A DNA stretch of 64,000 nucleotides from Formicarius rufipectus (taxonomy: Eukaryota; Chordata; Aves; Passeriformes; Formicariidae): positions 284,145 through 348,144 of the forward strand of contig VXAU01001096.1 of the NCBI GenBank assembly GCA_013399695.1. Reading direction: 5' to 3'. The notes under the pieces were generated by a model. That model saw only the letters and a program-made list of their open reading frames with translations. It searched no databases and was not told the DNA's origin. Of the stretch, positions 1-12,599 are shown in pieces (the stretch's first letter is position 1; every line of letters starts with the position of its first letter). The translations under genes were made by a program, and so were the position numbers.

Positions 1-1699
1 TCTCAAATGTAGTCAGTCTTTTCTAGGTGAGCCACGACAGGCATGAAGTTGGATAATCTTTAGCTCTGAGAAATATTTTGCTTTAGACAAGATAATAGTG
101 TTTTCTGATAAACTCTACCAGCTGTGGCTTGCTAAGTTGAATGGTGTCTGTAGGGCCGATCAGTTTGTTTTTTCTCACACGCCTAATATATGTATTGTTC
201 ATTCTACCCTAATGAAGTAGATATTTTCAATTAATTACATTGAGGAAGGATGGGCAGGACACATGCATGATGAACTGGTAACTGCCTGTAATTTGTACCA
301 ACAAGTCAGTTTTTAACATAAAAGTATGAATATCAAGATCGGCAATTCTAAGAAAGGCAGGATTAGCACCTTAATAGGCTTTCTATCTAGGTGGTTTGAA
401 GAGGTTGCTGAGGCCTTATTACAACACGTGCTTTCAGTGATACAGAAAGGTTCCCGTCATTAGAGAAGATATGCCTGTGTTGAAATTTGAAACAGAGATT
501 TTTTTCCAGGTTGACTAGACCAGCAAAAATACATTTGCCAGACTATAACAATTTTAGTTTTTTGCAAGTGTGTCTTGCATTTTAATTGACAACCTTGTTT
601 CAGGCTTGAGGGGACTCAGTGTATATGCTAGACTTTCCAGTGTGTTCTCAGCAAGGTCATAAGAAATTAGACCAACTGGACTAAATTATCCTTTCATATG
701 GAAATTGTGTCATTGTTTAGATGTCAGAATAGGACTTGTACAAAGGAGCTTAATTCTTGTACCATTTTCCATAAAATAATGAATCCTGGAGCTCAAGGTT
801 GAGAAGCTCCTAGGTTGTGCTTCAGAACCTAGGGAAATCGATTTTCTGCTAAGCTAAACAAAGTTTAATTTGTATGAAGTTAGTTTTCTATGAAGCTGTA
901 ATTATTACATGTAATCAGGAGGGATGGTATAGAGTGAGGGAGATATAAGGAGTGCATGGATGTAAAATAAAATGAAGCTAAAAGTGATAGAGATTGCAAA
1001 CTAATTATTTTGATAGTCTAATTAGTTTTGTAAAATCTAATGCAAATGTTGAAGCATTTTTATATCTTTAGGGGACTGTTCTAAGATAAATAATTCTGCT
1101 AGAAACGAAGCAGATGTTTTTACTTGAAGTATTTCACTTTTTGTTGGGACTAGTGTCTTCAGTGTACTCCAACTCCAGCTATGCAAGTTCCTTGTTTGCT
1201 AATAAGTGATGATCAAACTCTTGTTTTCTTGGGCAAGTCAGTGTTTCTAAATGTGTTTAATGATGTTAGTGCAAACCTTCTTTTTCCCCTCTAAAAACTG
1301 CTGCATAGAATTTAACATTCTTTGAGAAGTCCCACGTAACTAGAGGCAGTAGATGATAATCACTGATGCCAGCAGATACCACTAAGAAATAACTCCAATA
1401 CAGTTGTCGGATAATAAGAAGCCCTTATTCACCTGCCTATATTCTCACAGCTCAAAACTGTTAGTTGATCAAATAAGCATCCTGAGTTGCAGCAAACACT
1501 CTCGTCTCCATTCTGAAATCAATACTGTAGGAGGGTGTTAAATTCACTCCAGTGAATTTAATTTATGAAAACAAGCTATCAGTCACAAGATGTTATTTGT
1601 AATTTGTGTACCTTAACCGCTTCTTAGGTTTGTTTATTTAAGAAATGCTATATAAATTAATCTGTTATTTTTCTTTCTTGTTCTCTTACCCTTTCCAAG
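1..1699 (+). other. CPEB3 intron (3' part)
   Basis: AT-rich intron sequence upstream of the first exon in the window. I looked for the preceding CPEB3 exon (the RRM1 segment ending in a PPKG-type motif) and did not find it. I see no repeat family, RNA gene or other coding signal. Confidence 0.7.
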
Positions 1700-1818
1700 G
1701 TTACGCCTTTCTGCTGTTCCAGGAAGAAAGCTCTGTACAAGCTCTGATAGATGCCTGTCTGGAAGAAGATGGAAAACTTTACCTATGTGTGTCAAGTCCC
1801 ACAATCAAGGATAAACCA
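1700..1818 (+). CDS. CPEB3: CPEB3 exon: end of RRM1
   Basis: First exon in the window. The acceptor is ...ctttccaag before 1700 and the donor GTAAGC follows 1818. It starts in phase 1 (last two bases of a Gly codon) and ends at a codon boundary. It encodes the RNP1 strand YAFLLFQEE and the last helix and strand of RRM1, ending IKDKP. Confidence 0.95.
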
Positions 1819-4800
1819 GTAAGCAGTTTATGCCATGACACCTCTGCTGGTTGCTAGCACGTTTGCTGTTACTCTTTTCAGTTACTAAATAAATTAAAAA
1901 ACCCTTACATTTAATTACTGTTTCTGCCCTTGCTGTTATGTTGAATTGACTTTCTGTATCAGCATAGCATGGCTTTAACATTTTCTTTTTTCTGATAAAT
2001 GCCATGTTAACATTTATATTTGGTACTCCTGGTATCTCACAGGAGAATGCATCCTTTTAGAATGTTAGCTGTAAAACAATGGAATTGTGATTTTTCTGTC
2101 TATATAATTTGAGAGAAAAGAAAGCCTTATTCAATGAAATGAAGAAATTTAACCCTGCCGAATTAAAATCCAGATAGCATCAAATATCCCCTGTACTTCA
2201 TTGGGTTTATTAATTATTATTTTTATGCATGCAATAACTGCTCAATTATACTTTAGGGCTCATTTACCTTATGGAAACTGCAAGGTAAAGTCAAGTACTG
2301 CAGACAGCTATAGCAGAATAGAAGACATACAGTAACCTGTATGTATTATTCCCATCTCTAACATCCTTTAATGTTAGTCTTTTTCTCTGCCTATGGGCGT
2401 GTATAGATTACGTGTAAACTACAGGCAAAGAAGATAAGACAAAAAAACATGTTGCTTTTAAAGCCATTATTAGAAATCTTGCACAGCTAAGAGAACAACC
2501 CAAAATTACAGCACAATGAGTGGGCTTTCATGATTTCTAAAATCAAAAATAATGGATGAACTGCTTTATCTAAATAACTTCTGAGAAGTTTTTAATTTTG
2601 TAATCTGAAGATTTCTTATCAACTGTGTTGCTTGTTCCTCAATAAAAATAGGCATTCACATGTTATACATACTGCTTTTGTATCCAAGAACTGAAATGAA
2701 TTTTATCTCCACTCCTATCAGTGATTTAAAATTTGTGGATCACTGTGATTTCAGGAAAGGCAGAAGGGCAAACTGCAACTGTAACTGCACATACATGGTA
2801 AAATGTTCTGAAAGACCTTTCCCAGATTTCTTATAATGGCGATCAGGGGCAGGGAATTAGTAAGAATAGGAGTTTGCAATGATGAAATTTAACTCAAGCC
2901 TGGCCTCTAGAGGTGGTAAGTGAATTGTCCACCTTCTTTTGTACACTTATATAAGCAGTGTTCTCAAATTGTTTTTGTGCTTATGCCACTGATTTACTGT
3001 TTTTGCAAGGTTTGTGGGAATTTGTTTGTTTGTTTTGTTTTTAATTATAGAAAGATTTGGCAGTTTTTTCTTAATTTTAATTAAGTGGTCAAGTTCCTCT
3101 ACTAAAAATAGTCCTTAATACAGGTGCAAATTCGACCTTGGAACCTAAGTGACAGTGACTTTGTGATGGATGGGTCTCAGCCTTTGGATCCAAGAAAAAC
3201 AATCTTTGTTGGAGGAGTTCCACGGCCCCTCCGAGCTGGTGAGTAGAAGAAAAATGTAGTAGGGAGTTTCAGGTTAGGTAAAAGAGATATATAGAATATG
3301 TAAAAGAACAGAAAATATACCACAACTTTTCCACAGATCATAGCTGACTTTGTAAGTCGAGGTGTCTTCCCATCTACAGAATGCAAACTGTCAACAGTTT
3401 TGTATGTTAAATAGGTTACTAAGGAGTAGTAACTAAGGATTGCCAGTAGAAACAGTTTTCCCTAATACTGCATAATACCCTAGAACTTGACTAAGATTTT
3501 TGTAATGTAAACCATCTTAATCCTAACCCTGAGTTTGTTTGCTGAGATGCAGACAAGTTCCCCTTTCCTTTGAGTAGAAGACAAATTTCTCCCAGACTCT
3601 TTCCAAACCAGTTCCAATGTCAACTCTATGATTTCTCTATCCCATTTATTCAACCCTTACCCTTATTTTTCCAAGGAGCTATGGACAAGGCCTCTCAGCT
3701 ATTGTCCAGAACAAAAATGTCTCCCAACCAGGGCTCTTGGTGGCCCCACACTGGAGACCATTTTTCAGACTCACTCTTATGTAGCTTTTTTCCCCTCCAT
3801 TTTTTTTTCTTCACCCTTAACTCTTTCTTCACTTTTATTTGCAGAGCCATAGACAAGACTCCTTAGCCTTTGGCCAGAGGAAAGATTTATCCCAGCCCAG
3901 ATCTGCTGGCAGCCCCCATTTTGTTCTGAAGGCCCCCTTTCAGCACCACTCTCAACTGTAGCTTGACACTCGTTTCTTTCTTCCTAACCCTTATATTTCT
4001 GGTGAGCCAATGACATAGTCATGAAGCAAGTTAAGACACTTCTCCTTGCTAGATCCTCTGGCAACCCTCACTTCTGCATAGTAGTCCCTCTTCATCATCA
4101 GTCACTCCAAGGCAGCTGCATGGTTTCTCTTCCTCACCTTCTCAATCCTAATCCTAATTTTCCAGGACTGTATTAGACAAGGTCTTGTAGTCACTGTCTG
4201 GAAGAAGGACTTCTGAATCAGGTTTCTTGTAGCCCTCACTTACCTTTGGCAGGCACTTCCCAGCCCACTAGGACTTCAGCTCCTCACTTTATCTTTTGCA
4301 TAATCCTAAATCTTTTGGGGAACTGTACACAAGGTCCCCCAGTCATTGCAGATAGTAAGATTTCACCTAGTCTAGGTTTCTTGGCAGCTTTTACTTTCCA
4401 TCTTAAGGCACAATTTTCAGATGATAATTATGTAAGCAGTAACAATTAAACATTACCTCATTTCTAATGATAGCCTTTATAAAATTGTTTGCCATTTGGC
4501 CTGTTGTAGATCACATTTGAAATGCATTACGTTTGAAAATGAATGTCTTTAAATAGTTAACTTCTCCAAAGTAGATGAATAGTTTTCAGTTTTTCTGGTT
4601 TGCAGCTTTAAAGCTCTGGTACAGAAGTTTTTCTTAAGATATCTAAGCATGGCTTCTTTGCCCCACAATCCTATATATTTTTTGTCTATTAGAAAGAGTA
4701 ACTTAATGGAATTACTATTGTAGAAGTTTTTAAGTGTTCCTGATGTTTATTCTGTACTACCCACATTCTGATCACTGCCCACATGGTGATTCCAAATTGT

Positions 4801-7800
4801 TAGAAAGCAGAAGAATCTACTAGTGACTACACTGTGCTGATAGTTTTTCCTTACTGTTTGGGGCAAGTAAGCAAGGTTTGTTAGAATGAGTCAGACATCT
4901 GTTTGCTTGTTGCAAATGGACAAATCAGTATGTGGCCTTCCCTTCACACACAAATTTATACAAACACAGATATCTACTCAATTTAAAATTGTCTTTGTGT
5001 ATAATTTGCTATTGAGAATTTTGTGAGACTTAAAAGAATTTAAATATTTACGGTTCCCTCACACCCCATACCGCCTCCCCCCTCCATTTTATTTTGGGTA
5101 GCTAAATTTGCTACAGAAAGTGTTTTCACACATTAGCACTAGTAAATGGCTGACTTGGCAGGGCCTGTACAGGTTCCAGTATCTTGTGTTGTCCATCTGA
5201 CAAATTTGCTTGCCTGAGAGCTTTTGAGAGAACTTGGCTCAGTGACCGTATGTACTTGCACAGTTTATGTGCCTCTTCTCTGCTTTCTTCAGCCTCTTTT
5301 CTACTTCCTTTAATTCTTTCCCATAACTTTCCTTCTGTATGTATCCTCAGCCATGCACTCAACCTGTCTTATTTTATGAATCATATTTCTAACTTCTTTA
5401 CAGTTATTCTTAGTATCAGAAAAAGCAACAAACCATTTTAAAAGATCCACAACCAAGAAAGATAATGTTCTATCAAAATACAAATTTAAATTGCATCTTC
5501 AATGTAGGCTTGCTTTAGCTGCAGTAACTTCTGATGTTTCACAAATTTTTGTTTCAAATGTAAAATACCTCTTTAATGTCTTTTGAACCTTAGTGTAGTT
5601 AGGGGAACATACCAGATTCTAAATACAGAAATATCTCTGTGATTTTACATGCAAACTAGCATTAAGAAGTCTGGCTGAAGCAACCTAATCCCAAATACCA
5701 GAGTTTTAATTTACAATATTGTAAATTCAAGTTGATTCTACTTGAACAGTGTAACTCTGCATTTTCTTCACACTTCAGTCACACCAAGTTTCTTTTTACA
5801 GATTCTGGGTTTTGCCTTAGATTTTACTATAATTCATGTAGAGTTGATGCAATCTGTTAAAACCACTGTTTCAGTTTGCAGTTTGAGATTTTGGAAGGCA
5901 GATACACTGAGGCAAATAGTGCTTTTTTTTACATGCAACAACCCAAGTGCTACACCATTATTTACATTAAACCTATTATATTTAATAATTGACTTCTTGC
6001 AGTTGAATTGGCAATGATTATGGACCGTTTATATGGAGGTGTCTGCTATGCTGGCATTGATACAGACCCAGAGTTGAAGTATCCAAAAGGTGCTGGCAGA
6101 GTGGCTTTCTCCAATCAGCAGAGCTATATTGCTGCTATCAGTGCTCGCTTTGTTCAGCTCCAACATAATGACATTGATAAACGGGTAAGTCAAATAGCAT
6201 GGGACAGAATGGTGGTTACAAAACTGTACAGGAATTAAAATCATTATTATTAACATTGTGTTGGAGAACACTCTAAGTTCTATTCTTCAAGTGACATATA
6301 TCAGTTTTTCAAAAGCTTATTTAAGCATCTAAAGCAGAGTCAAAAAATATTTCAAACATCTTAAGTAACTGTTTAGCACCAAAACTTGAAACGGTTGTAA
6401 GCTCGTTTGCTCTTAGTTTTGTTTTGAATTCTGTAGGTCAAATTCCACAGCATTTCCCAGCTTCACTCCCTTCCTTTAGATGTTTGCTCATTCTGCATCA
6501 ATGGCTTTTAGTTTGGTGACTACTTTTATAGCTTCTGACACTGTTGCTGCTATTAGGCACCATTTTGTGTCAGTAGTGTATGTCTAGACATGAGGTCCCT
6601 AAAGCAGAGCTGTATTGTAAGTGAAATAGGTGATGCTGACCCCAAAAGTCTCAAGCACTATTTAACTAAAACCATATGCCAATAGATGCTTGATGGGCAG
6701 AAGGGCCAGAAAGTACTTGGTTTGTTTCCGTCCATATGAAATCCTGGTTTCTAAAGGGCTTTTCAAGTATAGAGTGAAATTCACTTAAATCTGAGTTGAA
6801 TACATTAAAAGAAACCATTGCTTAATTTCTAAGAATTTTTTTTTTTTTAGAACTTCTGTCTTCTCTTGATTACACATGAAAACAACACCCATGTTTTTGA
6901 GGGCCCAACAATTTAGAATTATTCAAAAGAACATACAGGATGCACTGCTGCTAAGTATTTTTTCCAGTAGGGATGTCTTGTTTTCCCATTAATCTGATAT
7001 AAATTGTTTCTTCAGAAGTCAAGTTAACAGGTATTAAGTGTATCTGTTATGTGTAGTATGCATATAAATCTACACAGCTGCAAAGTTCAAACTATATCTC
7101 TTTAAAAATCTGAGTTGAACTTTCTGTCAAATTCAAGGAGGAGTTATAAGTCCTCAAACAATATTTCTATGGTGCTGTACACCATATTACATTAACTAAG
7201 ACAGGGCTATTCCTGAACATTTCTTGTCCATTGAATTCTGAAGAGATTGAGAAGATTACTTTTAGAGTCTTAACCATATATTAAACACTATGAGATTTAT
7301 ATCTCAAATATGCTTACAAGGGGTTTCTTTCTAAGCTTTAGGGTAGAGACACAAAAGATGCTAGTGAGTAATAATTTATTGATCAGGGTTTTTTTCACTT
7401 GATTGATAATTTCAGTTTAATTTCCTTTTATCTGTTTTTAAATAGATTTATCTGTCAGTTTGAAGTCTCTTAATAAGTCCTTAAATCATAGTTTTTAACT
7501 CTAATAGATTGGAATCCCTGAACTGTACAACATACATTCTTAAAATTATTTCATTACTAACCAAAGCAAGAAAAGACATGAGAGAGTGAGAGAGAGAGAG
7601 ACTCTTATTTCAGACTTTCACAATTAATGCTTGGGAAATGTGAGTGGGTGGTGATCTAGAGCTGTGCTGGACATTGGACCTGCTTTCTTCTAATTTCATT
7701 TGAGACAGTGCTGTTTTATTTTACATGATGCTTCTAATTTTAGTGATATGGCATTTGATATGCAAAATGGCAGGTATTCAGACTTGTTCCATGCAATACT

Positions 7801-9326
7801 AGTAGCACAGTATAATTTTAAAAAAATTAGATTGGCAGCCCTAGCTGTTAAATAGGCAAGAAATATAATTCACTATATAAGCTTTACTTCAAATGAATAA
7901 CATTTGTTGAAGTGTGATCAGGATAAGCTGAAGTAAAATACAGCATAAAGCTTTTTTGTGGAATGTTTCTTGTGTTTCTTTAACTCTGTATGTATTTAAG
8001 TGTAGTTACCAGAGTCTAGGTTTTCCTTGCAGTATACAAATTGTGCCAGACTAGCACTTGTGCAGTTACAACAAAATAATTTATAATACATGTATATTTC
8101 AATTTTTCTATGTCTTCTAGTGCAGTTGACTGTACTTAAACTACTTCATAAATAGCATCATAATGCTGTAAGAATTATACATGCATGAACTAATGATTTC
8201 CTGGGCATGAACAAAGGCTCAATTTAAATGTGTAGGCTTGATTCATAGGAACAGACACACAGGAGAGAACTTACAGGAACAGACACACAGGAGAGAACTT
8301 ACATGTTGTCAACTTCTGTAACAGTATTATTGTAAGTGCTTAGTCATGCATCAACCCTTGTGTTAGGCACAAGTGCTTTAAAACCAAAAAGCATTCCAGC
8401 CCCAAGATGTTTACAGCTGAGTGTAGGACAAAAGTCAGCAGCATTCCAGACCTTTTGTAATTGATGGCAAGGCCCTCAATGGAACTACTGTGAAATGTTG
8501 TTGCCCTTCAAGAGCTAAAATCTTTAGATAGTGATTTTTGCCAACAGAATGGGAGAGTATTTGTGTACATTTAATTTTGTTTAATTTGAGTCTTTTACTA
8601 GTCTGGGTTTTTGTGAATTGCAAAATGCAGAACCAAAGGGAAAAAATAATCCTCTCTGGAAAACAAACAAACAAACAGAAAAGCCTCTGTAACTCACTGG
8701 ACCTCAGAAGTTTAGAAATATAACTTTGTTCTTCAGAATTTTTCTTCCTAAGTGCTGCTCATGGCCTGCCCCATAACAGCTGTACTCACATTCCTGGAGT
8801 TTTCATGGACAGTGGGAAAAGCCTTGCAGATGCTATCTTTACTGTACTTCCATCTTAGTACTTTCCCACACCTAACCTTTCCAAGAAATACTTACAAAAA
8901 CACACCCTTCTTTCTTGAGATTTTCTGACAGGTGAAGTGGTTGGTATGAAAATTTAAATACCAGTCTCTTGAATTAATTCTGTGTGAGTTGAAAACCTTC
9001 AATAGTGTCAAAAAGAATTCAAATACTGGATTTTTTCTGTTCATGCTTAGCAAAATGATGAAATCTCCTTACAGTTGTTTCTCTTCTTCCTGGTGCAGGT
9101 GGAAGTGAAGCCATATGTGCTAGATGATCAGATGTGTGATGAATGCCAAGGCACTCGCTGTGGTGGGAAATTTGCTCCATTCTTCTGTGCCAATGTTACC
9201 TGTTTGCAGTATTACTGTGAATACTGCTGGGCAAGCATACACTCTCGTGCTGGGAGAGAGTTCCACAAACCACTGGTAAAGGAGGGAGGCGACCGGCCCC
9301 GCCACGTCCCGTTCCGCTGGAGCTGA
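1700..9326 (+). CDS. CPEB3: CPEB3, C-terminal part (last four coding exons)
   Basis: Cytoplasmic polyadenylation element-binding protein 3, an RNA-binding translational regulator acting in the cytoplasm, notably in neurons. Joining 1700-1818, 3124-3238, 6003-6184 and 9099-9326 gives one frame of 213 residues plus TGA; the first two bases complete a glycine codon begun upstream. Visible parts in order: the RNP1 strand of RRM1 (YAFLLF at residue 1), the RRM linker, RRM2 (IFVGGV at 66-71, KGAGRVAF at 106-113), then a ZZ-type zinc domain with Cys 151, 154, 159, 168, 173, 178, 181 and His 187, 194. All introns are GT-AG. CPEB2, 3 and 4 are nearly identical here. I choose CPEB3 because the neighbour is BTAF1, as in human, and because the protein ends HVPFRWS. 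The N-terminal Q-rich and disordered region lies upstream of the window. Recognition is from memory of the family; exon edges are read from the sequence. Confidence 0.95.
1819..3123 (+). other. CPEB3 intron
   Basis: A 1.3 kb AT-rich GT-AG intron. It contains short T-rich tracts near 3020-3110 before the acceptor. I see no repeats or further exons. Confidence 0.85.
3124..3238 (+). CDS. CPEB3: CPEB3 exon: RRM linker and start of RRM2
   Basis: Acceptor ...aatacag before 3124, donor GTGAGT after 3238. It encodes the inter-RRM linker, including the PWNLSDSDF stretch, and the RNP2 strand of RRM2 (TIFVGGVPRPLRA). The last base is the first base of a valine codon completed in the next exon. Confidence 0.95.
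3239..6002 (+). other. CPEB3 intron holding a diverged tandem array
   Basis: A 2.8 kb GT-AG intron. Its first third is a pyrimidine-rich array of diverged units (annotated separately at 3510-4430). The rest is AT-rich and featureless apart from a minus-strand charged open stretch at 5126-5362 that I do not recognise. Confidence 0.8.
3510..4430 (+). repeat. Old tandem array, about six units of 130-167 bp
   Basis: Six diverged units can be aligned by eye on an anchor resembling GAGCYATGGACAAGG, found at about 3541, 3675, 3843, 4003, 4164 and 4317. In most units the anchor is followed by a segment like CTTAGTCATTGTCYGGAA, then a TCCCAGYCYRG-like part, then a CTTGGCAGCCCYCA-like part, then a CT-rich tail with CCTAACCCTTAT. 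Spacing between anchors is 132-168 bp. Identity between units is low, so the array is old. I do not recognise the unit as a named satellite or transposon. Confidence 0.7.
6003..6184 (+). CDS. CPEB3: CPEB3 exon: core of RRM2
   Basis: Acceptor ...cttcttgcag before 6003, donor GTAAGT after 6184. It completes the split valine codon, then encodes ELAMIMDRLYGG, the loop with YPKGAGRVAF (RNP1-like) and the final helix and strand to HNDIDKR. It ends at a codon boundary. The reading frame is open throughout. Confidence 0.96.
7579..7602. repeat. (GA)n microsatellite
   Basis: Short run of GA dinucleotides with one GT interruption, inside a CPEB3 intron. Confidence 0.85.
8247..8302. repeat. Perfect 28-bp tandem duplication
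   Basis: Two identical 28-bp copies, 8247-8274 and 8275-8302, each beginning AGGAACAGACACACAGG. Perfect identity suggests a recent duplication or an assembly artefact. Confidence 0.9.
9099..9326 (+). CDS. CPEB3: CPEB3 last coding exon: ZZ zinc domain and stop
   Basis: Acceptor ...cttcctggtgcag before 9099. It opens VEVKPYVLDD, then carries the CPEB ZZ domain: CDEC, C of RCGG, C of FFC, C of VTC, CEYC, and His at IHS and FHK. It ends PFRWS followed by TGA at 9324-9326. The domain is a cross-braced two-zinc fold implicated in protein contacts and sumoylation-linked complexes in this family; all expected Cys and His are present. Confidence 0.96.
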   Translation: MEVKPYVLDDQMCDECQGTRCGGKFAPFFCANVTCLQYYCEYCWASIHSRAGREFHKPLVKEGGDRPRHVPFRWS

Positions 9327-9943
9327 ACCCGAGGCCTCGCCCAGCAACAAGTACTGGAGTAAATAAAATTGAGTGAAAAGAGAGCGCTGCCTCAGGGCTT
9401 AGTGTTCTGGAAATCTGTGCATTCGTCCTCGACTTTAATGAAGATATGGGTCTTTTTATTACTATTATTATTTACAGTCACATTACTGAACTCAGTGTCC
9501 AGTATAATACAAACCGGCAGAGTGTAACTGTACTGATTTTGCACTTTGATTCACACAAACATCTGCTTGGTACCTTAATTTCCTACACAAGACTTGTCAC
9601 TAGTGACATTATGTAGACTGCCATTCTCATCAGTCTTCACTGGGCTGATGTGTATGTGATGAAGATTTTTTTATTATGATTATAATTATTTTTATTTTTA
9701 AACTGGAGCATGCACTTATTTTCAGAAATTTAGACTTGCCCCTAGCAGATGACTTACCAAAGGTAATATTCACAAGTAGGTGGCAGATGTAGCAAAAACT
9801 TAAACAGATATTCAGCAATCATTAGTTTGGGTCATTTAGAGTAGTAATAACCCTTAAAGAAAATAAGCCTTTAGTTGCTCTCCATTTTGACTTGTAAGGA
9901 TGATACCTCATAAGCTGGATCAGACTTTTTTCTTTTGTTTTGC

Positions 9944-10002
9944 TGAGGGTTTTGTTTGTTTGTTTGTTTCGTTTTGTTGGGGTTTTTTGTTTTGTTTTGT
10001 TA
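9944..10002. repeat. GTTT/GTTTT low-complexity run
   Basis: Repeated TTTG and TTTTG units on the plus strand within the likely CPEB3 3'UTR. Confidence 0.8.
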
Positions 10003-11714
10003 GGTCTTTTAGTGTTATGTAAATGTATGCTGCAATAGCTTTTGCTGCTATTAAAATGGTATTACTAATACCATAATACTCTATTCAGGCTAGGGTATCA
10101 ATTAAAAATGAATATGTGATTAAAATAGTGATGGCTGCTGAAAGGAGATCAGTATAGCATACAGAAAAGCTTCCAAGGAAGGTCAATATTTTTTGACTGC
10201 ATGTTTACTTAATCAGGTTGCTGCATGCAATAAATTTTATATATGTCTAATATAAAACCTGCCCACAATGCACAAATTATGAATCTACGTAGGCTACAAA
10301 GTGCTCAGTAACAAACCAAAATTGATTACTGACTGGAGGAAGGCATGCCTCAGTAAATGTAATGCTTCTGAAATTAGGATCAGCCCATTACAGAATGATC
10401 TATATTACAACAAATATAAAAACTAGCTGTAGGATATTCTTAAAACAAATTTGTGGATGGTAGATGAAGTACTTTGCGGTGCTCTGTTATATATTGTGCA
10501 ATTTATTTTATATAGTCAAGTGATTATGTCTAGTACTGTGATCAAACTTAACTGTTAAAGCCTCTGTATCCGACATTAACACATTTTGACAGTTCATAAC
10601 AGGTACATAAACAGAAATGAGCTCTTAGTTACGATCTCTCTCCTAATGCTTGCATCATTTATGTAGCTGCAGACCTTGTCCAGAAAACCAAAGAGCTCAT
10701 GCTAGCGTACATACACTACCGATTAGATAGTCTGTCAAACTAATAAACTAGGCACATTTAAGGAAGTTAGGAAAAAAGTGGTGCTAAAGAAATGTCTGCA
10801 TATAAAAGTAACATGAGATGTCTGCTCTGCGGATGTGGCGTTATCTCTCTAATCCCTGGATGTATCCTGTGAAGCTTGAATACAATAAGACCTGCTAACA
10901 CAGTGGACATTTTTTTAGCATGAACTGTGGGGCTGCAGATAGCATATAAATATAAACACACTTGGTATACTAATGATTGTGAGAATGTGTACACTATTTT
11001 TTTTTCTTTTTCCTCCTTTGTTTTTGCAGTTCTGGGGACAATCTGACTGGATATGACACCGCATAGTAGATTTAAATGTTCTGGGTTTTGTTTGTTGTGA
11101 TGTCCTTCTTTGTGTCTAATTTAGTAAGTTGGTTTTCCCAATGTTTAGTTGCGAGTATTGGCTTTGAAAGGATTTTTTCTGTTTTTGGACAAAAAAAAAA
11201 AAAAGAAAAAATAGTTTTTTACTGGTTTAAAATGCTTATTATAATTATCCCTTTTGAAGTTACTTCTGGGCGGTTTTGTGATATTGCTTTTCCCAGCCCA
11301 GGTGTCTTTTCTGTTTTTTTTCATCTGTACAAGACATTTGTTATGCACTACTTTTTGTATCTAGACAGTTTTCAACAGTCGGCTGATGATTTTTTTTAAA
11401 GAAAAAGGCATGCTTTCTGACTGACATAATCTTTTGCAATACCTCAATTTTGAAATATAGGAAAGAAAATGATATTTTCTAAGTAAGTTTATTCAGAAAA
11501 ATATATATTAATTTAATTCTGCAAGAAAAATGATTTAACAGATGGGTAACTTTATTTTTTTCATGCTTATTTGAGTTTTTTTGAAAATGAAGAAGTTAGA
11601 GCTTTATAACTGTAATATTAAAGATCATAGCTAACCTACAGAAATCTACCTAATTATGTGAAAGAAGTAAACCTTTTTGAAGAAATACCCCTCTTTCATG
11701 TATCAAAATACCCC

Positions 11715-11742
11715 CAGAGAGAAAGAGAGTGAGAGAGAGAGA
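11715..11742. repeat. (GA)n microsatellite
   Basis: GA-dinucleotide-rich run with an A and a T interruption, inside the likely CPEB3 3'UTR. Confidence 0.8.
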
Positions 11743-12593
11743 AGCTGGAAAATGTACAATAGAGCGTAATGTTGGATTAAATCTGAAACAAAATCATCAT
11801 AAAGAACAGGTGTAAACTCAAACTCCATTTGGTGCTGAAAGTTGTGAATAGAAGGTGAAAAAATATTTTCCCTTAATTTGTATATTTATAATCAAGTGTG
11901 ATTATGCACGACTGACCAGAATTGTGAGAGTTCTTCTGTTTGTATTTTTTTAAAGAGAACTTTTTTTAGTTTATTAAATTATGACATGCTCCCTTTTGTT
12001 TTGTAAATGAATGTGCCCCTGAGTTGTTAATATGTTATATTAAAAGAGGGTCCTTCAAAAAAAAGTTATTTTTTAAAATATGGAGTTCTGAACTGCAACT
12101 TGACTAAGAAGCCCCTGGGTACAACAGGTCCTATTGTGGCCTTTTCTGATGTGAGACTTGAACTAGTCGATTTTTTTGAAGGCTAACCTAACCTCGACTA
12201 TTTGTTGTTATGTGCAATACTGTTTGTACTGTTTGTATAAAAAAAAAGAAAAATGAAAAGAAAAAAGGCATAAATCTTTATTGCAGATTTATTTTCATTG
12301 CAGACTTTAGACATTGTGATTCACTAAAATCATTTTTCTACTGTCAAATATGTACCTTTTCTTCATGCTGGTATTTTTTCAATAGTAATGTAGCCTTTGT
12401 ACTGAGACAAATTTTCATTGTTATTTTTAGAAAGATTTTTTGCTAAGAAAAAAATTAAACATATTTACATATTTTTCATTTTTATTTCGTATTTTCTTTA
12501 AGGAGTGCTTTCTCAACCATTAATATAGTTGTTTCTGGGAGAGACTTTCATATCTGGTCAATGTCATTAATATTATTTTGTATTTTTACTTGG

Positions 12594-12599
12594 AATAAA
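12594..12599 (+). promoter_or_regulatory. Candidate poly(A) signal, CPEB3
   Basis: AATAAA followed by T/GT-containing sequence within 40 bases, 3.27 kb after the CPEB3 stop. A plausible end of a long 3'UTR isoform. Confidence 0.4.

Larger units (their letters stand above)
6185..9098 (+). other. CPEB3 intron
   Basis: A 2.9 kb AT-rich GT-AG intron. It contains a (GA)n microsatellite at about 7579-7602 and a perfect 28-bp tandem duplication at 8247-8302. I recognise no transposon or RNA gene. Confidence 0.85.

Noticed and set aside
1..1699. The HDV-like self-cleaving ribozyme known from a CPEB3 intron
   Set aside because: It lies in a much more 5' intron, upstream of this window, and has been described only in mammals. 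I see no such fold here.
1700..9326. CPEB2 or CPEB4 instead of CPEB3
   Set aside because: The RRM and ZZ regions of these paralogues are almost the same, but the BTAF1 neighbour and the HVPFRWS C-terminus favour CPEB3.
9362..9367. AATAAA 36 bases after the CPEB3 stop as the main poly(A) signal
   Set aside because: It would leave a 3'UTR of about 50 bases, against the long 3'UTRs of this family, and no T/GT-rich element follows. A minor isoform is possible.
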